From positions 1 to 10,394 of the forward strand of contig JAAXHB010000026.1 of assembly GCA_012271125.1 (NCBI GenBank): a stretch of 10,394 bases of DNA. The letters run 5' to 3'. The translations under genes were made by a program, and so were the position numbers. Shown here piece by piece: positions 1 to 7,275 of this stretch. How positions within the stretch are numbered: position 1 is the first letter of the stretch; each line of letters begins with the position of its first letter. The notes beneath the pieces are model-generated. The model was not told the DNA's origin. It saw only the letters and a list, made by a program, of their open reading frames with translations, and did not search any database. The DNA is from Actinomycetota bacterium (GTDB lineage Bacteria; Actinomycetota; Acidimicrobiia; Acidimicrobiales; Aldehydirespiratoraceae).

Positions 1-993
1 CAGACGGGTGGTGTTGCCGCGGTTTTCTAGTTCGAAACGCCAGCGAGCGGAAGGGTTATTAGGGTCGCCGGTGCGCCAGCCGAAATGTTTGGGCGGGTCA
101 TAGACGTCGACTGTGCAGGGGACTTCCCAGCTGCCGATTTGGGGATGGGTGTTGCTGCCGACGAAGACGGCGTTTAGTTCGGGGCCGGTGTGGGGGTCTT
201 GCCAAGCAGTTCTGACGAGTTCTGCGGAGAACTCAGCGGGCATGTTGATGTCGGTTACTCGTTCCCAGATGGCGTTGATTGGGGCGTTGATGTCGACTTC
301 GGTGACTGCGCCGGGGCAGTCGGCTACGGCGAGGGGTTCGCTTGGGCCGGTTTCGAAGGTGGCACCCCAGGTGTTGTAGTAGGTGATTTCACGGGCGGGG
401 CGGCGGGCCGCGGGGCGAAAGTCGAGGCCTTTGGTCCAGGCGGCGGGGAGCATGACGATTTCGGTGATGTCTTCGGGGATGTTGAGGAGTTCTTTTACTT
501 CGTCGGTTTTGGATAATCCGATGGTTGTCCAGACGGTGCCGATGCCACGGGCTCGTAAGGCGAGGCAGAAGCTCCAGGCGCTTTGGATAACAGAGTCGAA
601 TAGGCCGGGTCTGCCGCCTCCGTCGTGGACTCCGATGATTGTGGTGATGACAATGACGGGGACTTCGTGTAGGTGTTCGATGAGGTATTGGGCGGGGGTT
701 TGTTGGTTGTCGTTTTTTGTGGTGCCGAGGAAGGGGGCGGCGGCTTCGCGGTAGATGTCGGCTAGGCGTTGCTTTATTTGGGGGTCGCGGACAACGATCC
801 AGCGGCGGCTGCTGAGGTTTGCACCTGTTGGGGCTTGTTCGGCGAGGTCGATGCAGTCTGTGATGATGTTGTCATCGACGGGGCGGTCAAGGTCGAGACG
901 GCGGCGCACTGCACGGGTGCTGCTCAAGACGTCGTCAATAGCTGTTGTATTGGCAGGATCGACGATGATGTGTGGGCGGTCGCTTGTTGGCAT
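1..993 (-). CDS. Nitroreductase-SRPBCC fusion protein (3' end cut by the window edge)
   Basis: An open frame runs from ATG at 993 to the left edge without a stop, giving 331 residues with the C-terminus missing. Residues about 22-210 look like an FMN-binding nitroreductase fold. They contain an Arg-rich start (STRAVRRRL, 25-33), the flavin-contact segment APTGANLSSRRW (54-65) and the late segment LRARGIGTVW (146-155). Residues about 226-331 look like an SRPBCC (START/polyketide-cyclase-like) ligand-binding domain: VTEVDINAPINAIWERVTD, then a GSWEVPCTV strand, then FGWRTGD. Nitroreductases usually end soon after the first domain at about 200-220 residues, so this is a fusion. It probably reduces a substrate with NAD(P)H and FMN; the second domain may bind a hydrophobic ligand, which is inference. 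It is divergent from selA, 48 bp away. An in-frame TTG four codons upstream is a possible alternative start; a TAG stop precedes it directly. No clear ribosome binding site is visible. Confidence 0.8.
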   Translation of the reverse strand, partial: MPTSDRPHIIVDPANTTAIDDVLSSTRAVRRRLDLDRPVDDNIITDCIDLAEQAPTGANLSSRRWIVVRDPQIKQRLADIYREAAAPFLGTTKNDNQQTPAQYLIEHLHEVPVIVITTIIGVHDGGGRPGLFDSVIQSAWSFCLALRARGIGTVWTTIGLSKTDEVKELLNIPEDITEIVMLPAAWTKGLDFRPAARRPAREITYYNTWGATFETGPSEPLAVADCPGAVTEVDINAPINAIWERVTDINMPAEFSAELVRTAWQDPHTGPELNAVFVGSNTHPQIGSWEVPCTVDVYDPPKHFGWRTGDPNNPSARWRFELENRGNTTRL

Positions 994-1041
994 GGGTTTA
1001 GTCAACTACGAATGGGAGCAAATCCCTAGCCTTGGGCGGGC

Positions 1042-2340
1042 GTGGATAAGAAACGGCCGCCTTCGGTTGATGCGTTGGCTCGCTCGGTTGCTGAGTTGGG
1101 CTTGGCGCATCCTTTGGCTGTGGATGCGGCTCGGGAGGCGATTGCTGCGGGTGATCCTAAGTCGGCGGCGGCGAGGGGGTTGGCGATTCAGCGGCGGATG
1201 TTGTCGCCGGTTATCAATGGCACGGGTGTGTTGTTGCATACCAACCTTGGGCGGGCGCCGGTGGTGTATGCCAGCACGGGGGATTATCAGAACCTTGAGC
1301 TTGACTTAGAGACCGGTGAGCGGGGGGATCGCCAAGCTGTGGTTGGGGGGTTGATTGCTCGGGCGGTTGGGGCTGAGGCGGCGATGGTGGTTAATAACTG
1401 CGCGGCGGCGATGTTGTTGGTGTTAGTTGCGTTGGGGGCGGGGCGTGATGTGGTTGTGTCGCGAAGTGAGTTGGTGGAGATTGGGGGTGGGTTTCGGGTT
1501 CCTGAGGTGATGGCGGCGTCGGGGGTTCATTTGGTGCGGGTAGGCACGACGAATCGGACTCGGGTTGGCGATTTTGCTGAGGCGATTGCGGGGGGGGCGG
1601 TTGCGGGTTCCGATGTGGCGTTGGTTGTGCGGATTCATCAGTCCAACTATCGGATTGTGGGCTTTACTGAGGCGCCTGGGATTGGGGAGTTGGCTGGGCT
1701 GGGGGTGCCGCTGGTGGCAGACATTGGATCGGGGTTGGTTGATGCTCGTTGTGGGTGGTTGGATGGGCCACCACCGGCTTGGTTGTCCGGTGAGCCGGCA
1801 GCACGGCAGACCTTGGAGGCGGGGGCAGGGTTGGTGACGTTTTCTGGGGACAAGCTGTTTGGGGGGCCACAAGCTGGGATCATTGCGGGGCGGGCGGATT
1901 TGGTAGCGCAGTGTGCGGGCCATCAGCTGGCTCGGGCGTTGCGTCCTGGTGGGTTGGTGTTGGGGGCGTTGCAGCAGACCGCGTTGGCGTATTTGCGGGG
2001 TGACGGTGCCGCTATTGAGTTTTGGCGGATGGCGGCGTTGAGCGTGGGTGATTTACAGGAGCGGTTGGGCACCTATGAGCGGCTGGGTTTGCGGGCTATT
2101 AGTACGGCGTCGGTGCCAGGTGGTGGGACGCTGCCGGGGGTGGAGATTGACTCGGTGGGGATTGTGTTGTCCGGTGACCGGACTTCGGCGTTGCGGGGGC
2201 AGACAGGACCGGCTGCGGCTGAGCCGGCTGCGGTTAGGCCGATTATTGCGAGGGTTCACGAGGGCAACACGATTGTGGATTTGCGGACGATTCATCCTGA
2301 TGATGATGGTGAGGTAGCGACAGCGCTTTCGGCGGTGTGA
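1042..2340 (+). CDS. selA: L-seryl-tRNA(Sec) selenium transferase SelA
   Basis: SelA is a cytoplasmic PLP enzyme that converts Ser-tRNA(Sec) to selenocysteinyl-tRNA(Sec) with selenophosphate. The 432-residue product is slightly shorter than E. coli SelA (463). Family blocks are all present: NGTGVLLHTNLGRAPV (59-74), VSRSELVEIGGGFRVPEVM (139-157), VGTTNRTRVGDF (167-178), IHQSNYRIVGFTEAP (198-212), and SGDKLFGGPQAGI (268-280), whose Lys271 is the expected PLP-binding lysine. The GTG start at 1042 is the first start codon after an in-frame TAG at 1027-1029, and the N-terminal region before the PLP domain matches the family, so the start is well constrained. Only a weak G-rich ribosome binding site is visible. 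The gene overlaps selB by four bases (GTGA), indicating a translationally coupled operon. Confidence 0.96.
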   Translation: MDKKRPPSVDALARSVAELGLAHPLAVDAAREAIAAGDPKSAAARGLAIQRRMLSPVINGTGVLLHTNLGRAPVVYASTGDYQNLELDLETGERGDRQAVVGGLIARAVGAEAAMVVNNCAAAMLLVLVALGAGRDVVVSRSELVEIGGGFRVPEVMAASGVHLVRVGTTNRTRVGDFAEAIAGGAVAGSDVALVVRIHQSNYRIVGFTEAPGIGELAGLGVPLVADIGSGLVDARCGWLDGPPPAWLSGEPAARQTLEAGAGLVTFSGDKLFGGPQAGIIAGRADLVAQCAGHQLARALRPGGLVLGALQQTALAYLRGDGAAIEFWRMAALSVGDLQERLGTYERLGLRAISTASVPGGGTLPGVEIDSVGIVLSGDRTSALRGQTGPAAAEPAAVRPIIARVHEGNTIVDLRTIHPDDDGEVATALSAV

Positions 2341-4076
2341 GGGTTATAGCAACTGCCGGGCATGTGGATCATGGGAAGTCCACGTTGGTCCGTGCTCTAA
2401 CGGGAACCGACCCGGATCGCCTTGGTGAGGAAAAGCAGCGTGGGTTGACAATTGATCTTGGCTTCGCGGGAATGGTTTTGCCGAGTGGTGCTCAAGTGGC
2501 TTTTGTGGATGTGCCGGGGCATGTGCGGTTCTTGAAGAACATGATGGCGGGGGTTTCCGGCGTTGATGTGTGTTTGTTTGTGGTGGCGGCTACTGAGGGT
2601 TGGAAGCCCCAATCTGAGGAGCATCTGCGGATTTTGGAACTGTTCGGGGTGCGGCGTGGTGTTATTGCGCTGACGAAGGTCGGTGCGGCCGATGCTGACA
2701 GCGTTGAGTTGGCTCAGTTGGAGATTGCTGAGCGTGTTGCAGGGACATTTTTAGAACCTGCGCCGGTGGTGGCAGTTGATGGGGTTAGCGGTGACGGGGT
2801 TGACGGTTTGATTGCGGCGTTGTCGGATTTATTTGGGGGGGATTTGATTGATGGGGTTGGCGTGGAGGGGTCGGGGAGCCAGTTGAATAGGCCCAGGTTG
2901 TGGGTGGATAGATCGTTTCCGATCAAGGGGTCAGGGACGGTGGTGACGGGGACTTTGACCGGTGGAACGATTAGCGAAGGCGACACTTTAGAAGTGTTGC
3001 CTGCTGGGGTGACGGTTCGGGTGCGCGGTTTGCAGAGCTTGAATGAGACGCAGAGCAGCGTTGGGCCGGGGAGTCGGGTTGCGTTGAACTTGAGCGGGAT
3101 TAGCCATGGTGATGTTGCTCGTGGTTGTGTGGTGGTTAGGGCTCAACAGTGGCATCTAAGTGAGATGGTTGATGCGGAGCTGAGCGCGTTGGAGTCGTTA
3201 GATCATGACGTCACTCGTAAGGGGGCGTACTTGGCATACATCGGATCGGGTGAGCATCCAGTGAAGCTGCGGGTTTTGGGGAGCAAGTCGATTAGTCCAG
3301 GTGGGGTGGGGCTGGTGCGGATGTATTTGCCGCAGATGTTGCCGCTCGTGCGAGGTGATCGGTTTATTTTGAGGGAGTCGGGTCGGGCGGAAACGGTTGG
3401 TGGTGGTGAGGTCTTGGATGTGGCACCGGTGTTGCCTGCGAATCGGGCACGTCCTGATCGGTCAAGTGAGCGGATTATTGCTGAGCATGGGCGTATTAAG
3501 GCTGATTTTTTGGAGCGGCTGACGGGTGCGGTTGATGTCGGGGGGGTGCGGGTTGGTGAGTGGATAGTGTCCGATGGTTACTTGGAGACGGTTAGCGGTG
3601 AGCTGAGTGCTGCGGTGGCTGAGGCAGGGGCGGCAGGCTTGGATTTGGCGGAGCTAGATGAGTTTCAGCGGACGGTTGTTGCTGAGTTAGACGATGTGTT
3701 GGTTGATGCAGGCCGGGCTCGACTGGCAGGGGCTAAAGATGAGCTGTCTGAGCATCCGTTTTTGATAGCCGCAGCTGCTAGTCCGTTTGCGCCTCCGGCA
3801 CCGGAGGGGGTGGATGGGACTGAGTTGAGGTTGCTGGTGCAGCGCAAGTTGTTGGTGGAATCAGATGGGATTTACTTTGCGGCGTCGGGAGTGGAACAGG
3901 CTGCGCAACTTGTGGCGCAGTTATTGGAGGACAAGCCGGAGGGGTTTACGGTTGCGGAGGCTCGTGATGTTTGGAATACGAGCCGCAAGTATGCGTTGGC
4001 GTTGTTGGGGCATATGGATCGAGTTGGGATGACCCGTCGCAATGGTGACTATCGGACTGCTGGGCCGCGGTTGTAG
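2337..4076 (+). CDS. selB: Selenocysteine-specific elongation factor SelB
   Basis: SelB is a GTPase that carries Sec-tRNA(Sec) to the ribosome and recognises the SECIS hairpin in selenoprotein mRNA. It has 579 residues, close to E. coli SelB (614). The EF-Tu-like GTPase domain spans about 1-170: P-loop GHVDHGKST (8-16), switch RGLTID (35-40) and DVPGH (58-62). The guanine-specificity block reads TKVG (113-116), with Gly where Asp is usual. Beta-barrel domains II and III follow (about 185-365, including FPIKGSGTVVTGTL). The C-terminal winged-helix RNA-binding region covers about 375-579 and ends in the typical SRKYALALLGHMDRVGMTRR block (549-568). The GTG start overlaps the selA stop, and the next residues lead straight into the P-loop at the normal distance. 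The gene ends in TAG and converges with the acyltransferase gene 79 bp away. Confidence 0.96.
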   Translation: MRVIATAGHVDHGKSTLVRALTGTDPDRLGEEKQRGLTIDLGFAGMVLPSGAQVAFVDVPGHVRFLKNMMAGVSGVDVCLFVVAATEGWKPQSEEHLRILELFGVRRGVIALTKVGAADADSVELAQLEIAERVAGTFLEPAPVVAVDGVSGDGVDGLIAALSDLFGGDLIDGVGVEGSGSQLNRPRLWVDRSFPIKGSGTVVTGTLTGGTISEGDTLEVLPAGVTVRVRGLQSLNETQSSVGPGSRVALNLSGISHGDVARGCVVVRAQQWHLSEMVDAELSALESLDHDVTRKGAYLAYIGSGEHPVKLRVLGSKSISPGGVGLVRMYLPQMLPLVRGDRFILRESGRAETVGGGEVLDVAPVLPANRARPDRSSERIIAEHGRIKADFLERLTGAVDVGGVRVGEWIVSDGYLETVSGELSAAVAEAGAAGLDLAELDEFQRTVVAELDDVLVDAGRARLAGAKDELSEHPFLIAAAASPFAPPAPEGVDGTELRLLVQRKLLVESDGIYFAASGVEQAAQLVAQLLEDKPEGFTVAEARDVWNTSRKYALALLGHMDRVGMTRRNGDYRTAGPRL

Positions 4077-4102
4077 CACCGGCGCTCGTGGCGTCGTCGT
4101 GG

Positions 4103-4152
4103 ATGTCGTCGTCGTTATAAAAAGCAAGTCGTTGCACATGTCGTCGTCATTG
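4103..4152. repeat. Short direct repeat ATGTCGTCGTC in the selB-acyltransferase gap
   Basis: The 79-bp gap between the two convergent genes contains ATGTCGTCGTCGTTAT at 4103-4118 and ATGTCGTCGTCATTG at 4138-4152. They are 35 bp apart and share their first 11 bases. The same 12-base start recurs at 6193-6204 as the first codons of pheA. I see no Rho-independent terminator in this gap for either convergent gene. The repeat may be GTC-triplet simple sequence rather than a functional site. Confidence 0.4.
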
Positions 4153-4155
4153 AAA

Positions 4156-5460
4156 TTAGAAGCGGCGACCGATGGCGATGGCGGGTTTTTCGATTAGGTG
4201 GTAGCTGAGGGTGGCGACGGCGAGGGTTGGGATTAGTGCGGTCAGGGTGAGTGTGACGAATGGGGTATTGGCTTCGTCGAGCAGGGTTGTCCAGCCGAAC
4301 AGGGTGTGGGCGGTGTTGGTGCGGATGGTGGAGTCCCAGAGCCAGTCGACGGCGTTTTCCCATGGTTTGAATGGGTGGGCGATGAAGGCGTAGTGCCAGA
4401 GGTAGAAGGAGTAGGAGATAGTGCCGGCGGCGGTGAGGGCTCGGCTGGTGGTGAGGCGGTGGGTGAGTTTGCAGGCGGCACCTCGGAGGGGGCCACCGCC
4501 GTTGATGAGGGGGAACAGTAGGCAGAAGCTGATGACGCCGTAGGCGCATTGGCGTGCTATTTCTCGAGGCCATGGTGCCCAGGTGAGGCCGCGGGCGAGG
4601 CCGAAGGTTTGGGCGGTGAGGACGAAGATTGCGGCGGCGGCAACCCACCAGGGGCCTTTGAAGGTGGCGATGCGTTGGATTCGTTGGTGGGTGGGTGAGT
4701 TGGGGGGGAAGGCGACGTGGGCGATGGCGAGTGCCATGCCGATGGCGAAGTAGTCGATGAGTGATGGGAGCCAGAGGAGGCTGGCGTTGCGCCATTGCCA
4801 GCCGTCGCCGGTTGGGGTGGAGAAGACCCAGAGGCGGAAGGCGACGCTGATGAGGTAGAGCAGTGCGGTGAAGGCGAATAGAAGGTTGCGGCGGGTTTGG
4901 GGTTTGGGGATGCGGTTTAGTAGGTGGCTGAGGGCGATGGCGAATAGGGGCAGGGAGGCGTAGAAGGTGACTTCGGTGGCGAGGCTCCAGGATTGTGGAA
5001 TTGGGCCGAGGGCGTGAGATGACCAGTGGATGTGGACGAGGCCGGCGGTGGAGGCGAGGTGTCCGAGCGAGCCGAAGTGTTCATCGGTGGTCAGGGTGAT
5101 GAGAGTAAGGGCGACCCAAAAGGCGGGGTAGATGCGCCAGATGCGTCGCCATGCGTATGGCAGGGGTTTTCGGAGTGGGTCGTTGTCAGTTCGGATGGCT
5201 CGTCCATCCGAACCATCGTTTAGGAGGGAAGCGACGATTGGGCGGAAGAGTAGGAAGCCGGAGAGCGAAAAGAAGATGGGCACGCCGACGTCGAGTCGGG
5301 CGAGGAGTGAGCCTGCGGAAGTGTTGAAGGTGGCTAGGGATTCTGCTCCTACATGATGGAAGAAAATGGCGAGGGCGGCGAGGGCTCGCAGGCCGTCGAG
5401 GCTTTGGATGCGTTGTTGATTTGGAATAGCTGTGTGGCGGTTATCGGGCGAAGGTGGCAA
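4156..5460 (-). CDS. Membrane acyltransferase, Acyltransferase_3 (OafA/YrhL) family
   Basis: This is a multi-pass integral membrane protein of the family that O-acylates sugars, exopolysaccharides or lipids on the outer face of the membrane. From the start chosen here it has 434 residues. It begins RIQSLDGLRALAALAIFFHH (17-36), with the conserved Arg and His-His pair in the first helix. Next come GVPIFFSLSGFLLFRP (59-74) and RRIWRIYPAFWVAL (105-118), then the WSLATEVTFY motif (158-167). It ends with SYSFYLWHY (349-357) and SYHLIEKP (419-426). About ten hydrophobic segments are visible. The frame stays open upstream to 5649, but that part lies inside the MBL gene and is Pro/Thr-rich shadow sequence. 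TTG at 5460 (20-bp overlap with the MBL stop) is the best start; ATT at 5427 is another option. The linker at about 80-100 is longer than usual and carries a perfect inverted repeat in the DNA. The substrate is unknown. Confidence 0.85.
   Translation of the reverse strand: MPPSPDNRHTAIPNQQRIQSLDGLRALAALAIFFHHVGAESLATFNTSAGSLLARLDVGVPIFFSLSGFLLFRPIVASLLNDGSDGRAIRTDNDPLRKPLPYAWRRIWRIYPAFWVALTLITLTTDEHFGSLGHLASTAGLVHIHWSSHALGPIPQSWSLATEVTFYASLPLFAIALSHLLNRIPKPQTRRNLLFAFTALLYLISVAFRLWVFSTPTGDGWQWRNASLLWLPSLIDYFAIGMALAIAHVAFPPNSPTHQRIQRIATFKGPWWVAAAAIFVLTAQTFGLARGLTWAPWPREIARQCAYGVISFCLLFPLINGGGPLRGAACKLTHRLTTSRALTAAGTISYSFYLWHYAFIAHPFKPWENAVDWLWDSTIRTNTAHTLFGWTTLLDEANTPFVTLTLTALIPTLAVATLSYHLIEKPAIAIGRRF
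5189..5213. repeat. Perfect 10-bp inverted repeat inside the acyltransferase gene
   Basis: GTTCGGATGG (5189-5198) and CCATCCGAAC (5204-5213) are exact reverse complements separated by the five bases CTCGT. The element lies in coding sequence and is translated on the minus strand as part of a polar linker (NDGSDGRAIRTDND, residues about 81-94). No T-run follows the stem on either strand, so it does not look like a Rho-independent terminator. Confidence 0.75.
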
Positions 5461-6163
5461 GCCATTCTTCGCGGGTGGATGGTTTGAAGACCATGTTGCG
5501 GGCTCGGGTGGCTTCCATGGTTGCTGATGATTCCACCGAGTAGCGGTGGCCTGGGTAGAGGACGGTGTTGTCGGGGACTTTGGCGAGGCGGTTGTAGAGG
5601 CTTTCGTGCATTTCTTCGGGGTTGGCACCTGGGAGGTCGGTGCGGCCACAGCCGTCTAGGAAAAGTGTGTCGCCGGCTACTAGGCGGCCTTGGACTAGGA
5701 AGCATTGGCTGCCGGGGGTGTGCCCGGGTGTGTGGATGAGTTCGATGTCAATGCTGCCGACTGAGATGATGTCGCCGGAGCTGTGGCATGCGAGCTGGTC
5801 ATTGCCGACGCCGGTGACCTTGTTTACGTAATCGGCTTCGTCGGTTTGGATGTGGATGGGGACGTTGATTTGTTCGAGTAGTGCGGCGATGCCTTCGATG
5901 GATAGTCCCATCATGTCGCCGCCAACATGGTCGGGGTGATAGTGGGTGGCGAGCACGCCGCTGCAGGTCATGTCATCGGCTGCGAGGGTGTCGAGTAGGC
6001 CGGTGACGTCGTATGCGGGGTCGACTAGGACGGCTTGGCTGGTGTTGCGGTCACCGATGGCATAGACATAGTTGACCATTTGCGTGGCGAGGTCATCTGT
6101 CGTTGCGAAGTCGCGCCCTGACAGGAGTTGTTTGAAGTAGAGGTTGTCTGCGGTGTCGGGCAC
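5441..6163 (-). CDS. MBL-fold metallo-hydrolase (glyoxalase II / ETHE1-like)
   Basis: This is a cytoplasmic metallo-beta-lactamase-fold hydrolase of about 240 residues. The metal-binding motif THYHPDHVGGD gives His74, His76, Asp78 and His79, with further ligands expected at His148 (TPGHTPGS), Asp165 (AGDTLFLDGCGRTD) and His206 (YPGHRYS). The GCGRTD block is shared with glyoxalase II and ETHE1-type persulfide dioxygenases, so a thioester or persulfide substrate is possible; the exact reaction cannot be read from sequence. The GTG at 6163 is chosen because family members begin a few residues before the FKQLLSGRDFA block, and a longer frame back to 6277 would run about 85 bp into pheA. The gene is divergent from pheA with a 29-bp gap. 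It probably shares a transcript with the downstream acyltransferase, whose proposed start overlaps its end by 20 bp. Confidence 0.88.
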   Translation of the reverse strand: MPDTADNLYFKQLLSGRDFATTDDLATQMVNYVYAIGDRNTSQAVLVDPAYDVTGLLDTLAADDMTCSGVLATHYHPDHVGGDMMGLSIEGIAALLEQINVPIHIQTDEADYVNKVTGVGNDQLACHSSGDIISVGSIDIELIHTPGHTPGSQCFLVQGRLVAGDTLFLDGCGRTDLPGANPEEMHESLYNRLAKVPDNTVLYPGHRYSVESSATMEATRARNMVFKPSTREEWLATFAR

Positions 6164-6178
6164 GGGTCGCAGGCTAGG

Positions 6179-6184
6179 TATTGT
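6179..6184 (+). promoter_or_regulatory. Candidate -10 element for a leaderless pheA transcript
   Basis: TATTGT fits the TAnnnT pattern of actinobacterial -10 elements and ends eight bases before the pheA ATG. That distance suits transcription starting at or next to the start codon. No good Shine-Dalgarno sequence precedes pheA and the divergent gap is only 29 bp, which makes a leaderless mRNA plausible. No convincing -35 hexamer is visible, so the call is tentative. Confidence 0.3.
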
Positions 6185-6192
6185 GAGCGCCG

Positions 6193-7170
6193 ATGTCGTC
6201 GTCGAAATCTGAGAAACCTGGGGCGAGCAATGCCCAGACTGCTCGTTCGATTGGGTATTTGGGGCCGGAGGGGACATTCACCGAGCAGGCGTTGTTTACG
6301 CAGCCGGACTTAGCGGCGATGCAACACTTCCCGATCAATGACATTTTGGCGGTGCTCAAGGCCACACAAAACGGCGAGGTTGACCTGGGGTTTGTGGCGA
6401 TTGAGAACATGATCGAGGGGTCGGTGACTGCGACCATCGATGCGTTGGCGTTCGACACGGATTTGATGATTCAGCGTGAGGTGATTATTGGGATCAATCT
6501 GAATTTGCTGGTCGTGCCGGGGGTGAGTGCGTCGCAGATTGAGGTGATTCGGACGTATCCAATTGCGAAGAGTCAGTGTCGTTCCTATATTGCGGAGCGG
6601 TTTCCGGGGGCGCGGGTTGATATTGCGAATTCGACGGCGGATGCTGCGAGTGAGTTGGCGGGGTCGGGAGCTGAGAATGTGGCGGTGATTGCGCCGCAAC
6701 GGTCGGCGGAGGTGTACGGGTTGGAGGTGCTTGAGGCCGACATTGAGGATCATCCTGAGAACAAGACTCGGTTTGTGTTGGTTGGGCGTGAGTCGATTGT
6801 GCCGCCGACCGGTCATGACAAGACGAGTTTGGTGGTGTATCAGCAGGTGGATCAGCCGGGGTCGTTGCTGGGGTTGTTGGCGGAGTTTGCGGCGCGGTCG
6901 GTGAACTTGACGAGCTTGCAGAGCCGACCGACTCGGGAGAATTTGGGGCAGTACTGCTTTTTGATTGACTGCGAAGGGCATATCACCGATGATGTGGTGG
7001 CTGATGCGTTGCGCAGCGTTCATATGCGGGCGGCTTCTGTCAAGTTGTTGGGATCGTATCCCTCGGCGTATGGGACTGCGGAGGTACAACAAGCCAAGCG
7101 TGCTGGAGTGACCTCTGCTGAGCAATGGGTGGAGACGCACCAAGCCCTGGTGGATCGTCAGCTTGGGTAG
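6193..7170 (+). CDS. pheA: Prephenate dehydratase with C-terminal ACT domain
   Basis: This cytoplasmic enzyme converts prephenate to phenylpyruvate in phenylalanine synthesis. The 325-residue product is a stand-alone dehydratase without a chorismate mutase domain, as is usual in actinobacteria. The catalytic domain covers about 19-200: IGYLGPEGTFTEQAL (20-34), VAIENMIEGSVTATIDAL (68-85), NSTADAASELA (146-156) and the catalytic TRF motif (192-194). The ACT regulatory domain covers about 212-290: DQPGSLLGLLAEFA (220-233) and the LTSLQSRPTR segment (239-248). The usual phenylalanine-site ESRP motif reads QSRP (243-246). ATG at 6193 gives a slightly longer N-terminus (about 18 polar residues) than the domain needs. 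The gene ends 14 bp before tRNA-Ser(UGA), so the two may be co-transcribed. Confidence 0.95.
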   Translation: MSSSKSEKPGASNAQTARSIGYLGPEGTFTEQALFTQPDLAAMQHFPINDILAVLKATQNGEVDLGFVAIENMIEGSVTATIDALAFDTDLMIQREVIIGINLNLLVVPGVSASQIEVIRTYPIAKSQCRSYIAERFPGARVDIANSTADAASELAGSGAENVAVIAPQRSAEVYGLEVLEADIEDHPENKTRFVLVGRESIVPPTGHDKTSLVVYQQVDQPGSLLGLLAEFAARSVNLTSLQSRPTRENLGQYCFLIDCEGHITDDVVADALRSVHMRAASVKLLGSYPSAYGTAEVQQAKRAGVTSAEQWVETHQALVDRQLG

Positions 7171-7184
7171 CCTGCGGGGACTCC

Positions 7185-7271
7185 GGAGGGATGGCAGAGT
7201 GGACGATTGCGATGGTTTTGAAAACCATTGGGCCTGCGAGGGTCCCGGGGGTTCGAATCCCTCTCCCTCCG
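7185..7271 (+). tRNA. tRNA-Ser (anticodon UGA)
   Basis: The acceptor stem GGAGGGA pairs with TCCCTCC (7264-7270), followed by a G discriminator at 7271. The anticodon stem ATGGT/ACCAT closes the loop TTTGAAA, placing anticodon TGA at 7219-7221. A long variable arm is present (class II tRNA), followed by a T arm with loop TTCGAAT. At 87 nt it has normal length for tRNA-Ser. CCA is not encoded (CCG follows). It reads codon UCA and related UCN codons. It is not tRNA(Sec), which would carry TCA. Confidence 0.95.
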
Positions 7272-7275
7272 CCGA

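Noticed and set aside
1590..1597. Run of eight G in selA (and seven-G runs in selB) as a phase-variation switch
   Set aside because: The + strand is G-rich everywhere and such runs occur in housekeeping genes here without any phase-variable context, so they are best explained by composition.
2338..2340. selA TGA stop as a selenocysteine readthrough codon
   Set aside because: SelA is complete at this point, the TGA is part of the GTGA overlap with the selB start, and no SECIS-like hairpin is evident after it.
4138..4197. Small frame starting ATGTCGTCGTCATTG in the selB-acyltransferase gap
   Set aside because: It encodes only 19 residues, overlaps the end of the acyltransferase gene and has no ribosome binding site.
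5461..5649. N-terminal extension of the acyltransferase frame
   Set aside because: It is Pro/Thr-rich, lies wholly within the MBL gene in another frame, and precedes the normal start of the acyltransferase fold.
6164..6277. N-terminal extension of the MBL frame overlapping pheA
   Set aside because: The extra residues have no family counterpart and would overlap the start of pheA by 85 bp; the GTG at 6163 gives a normal family length.
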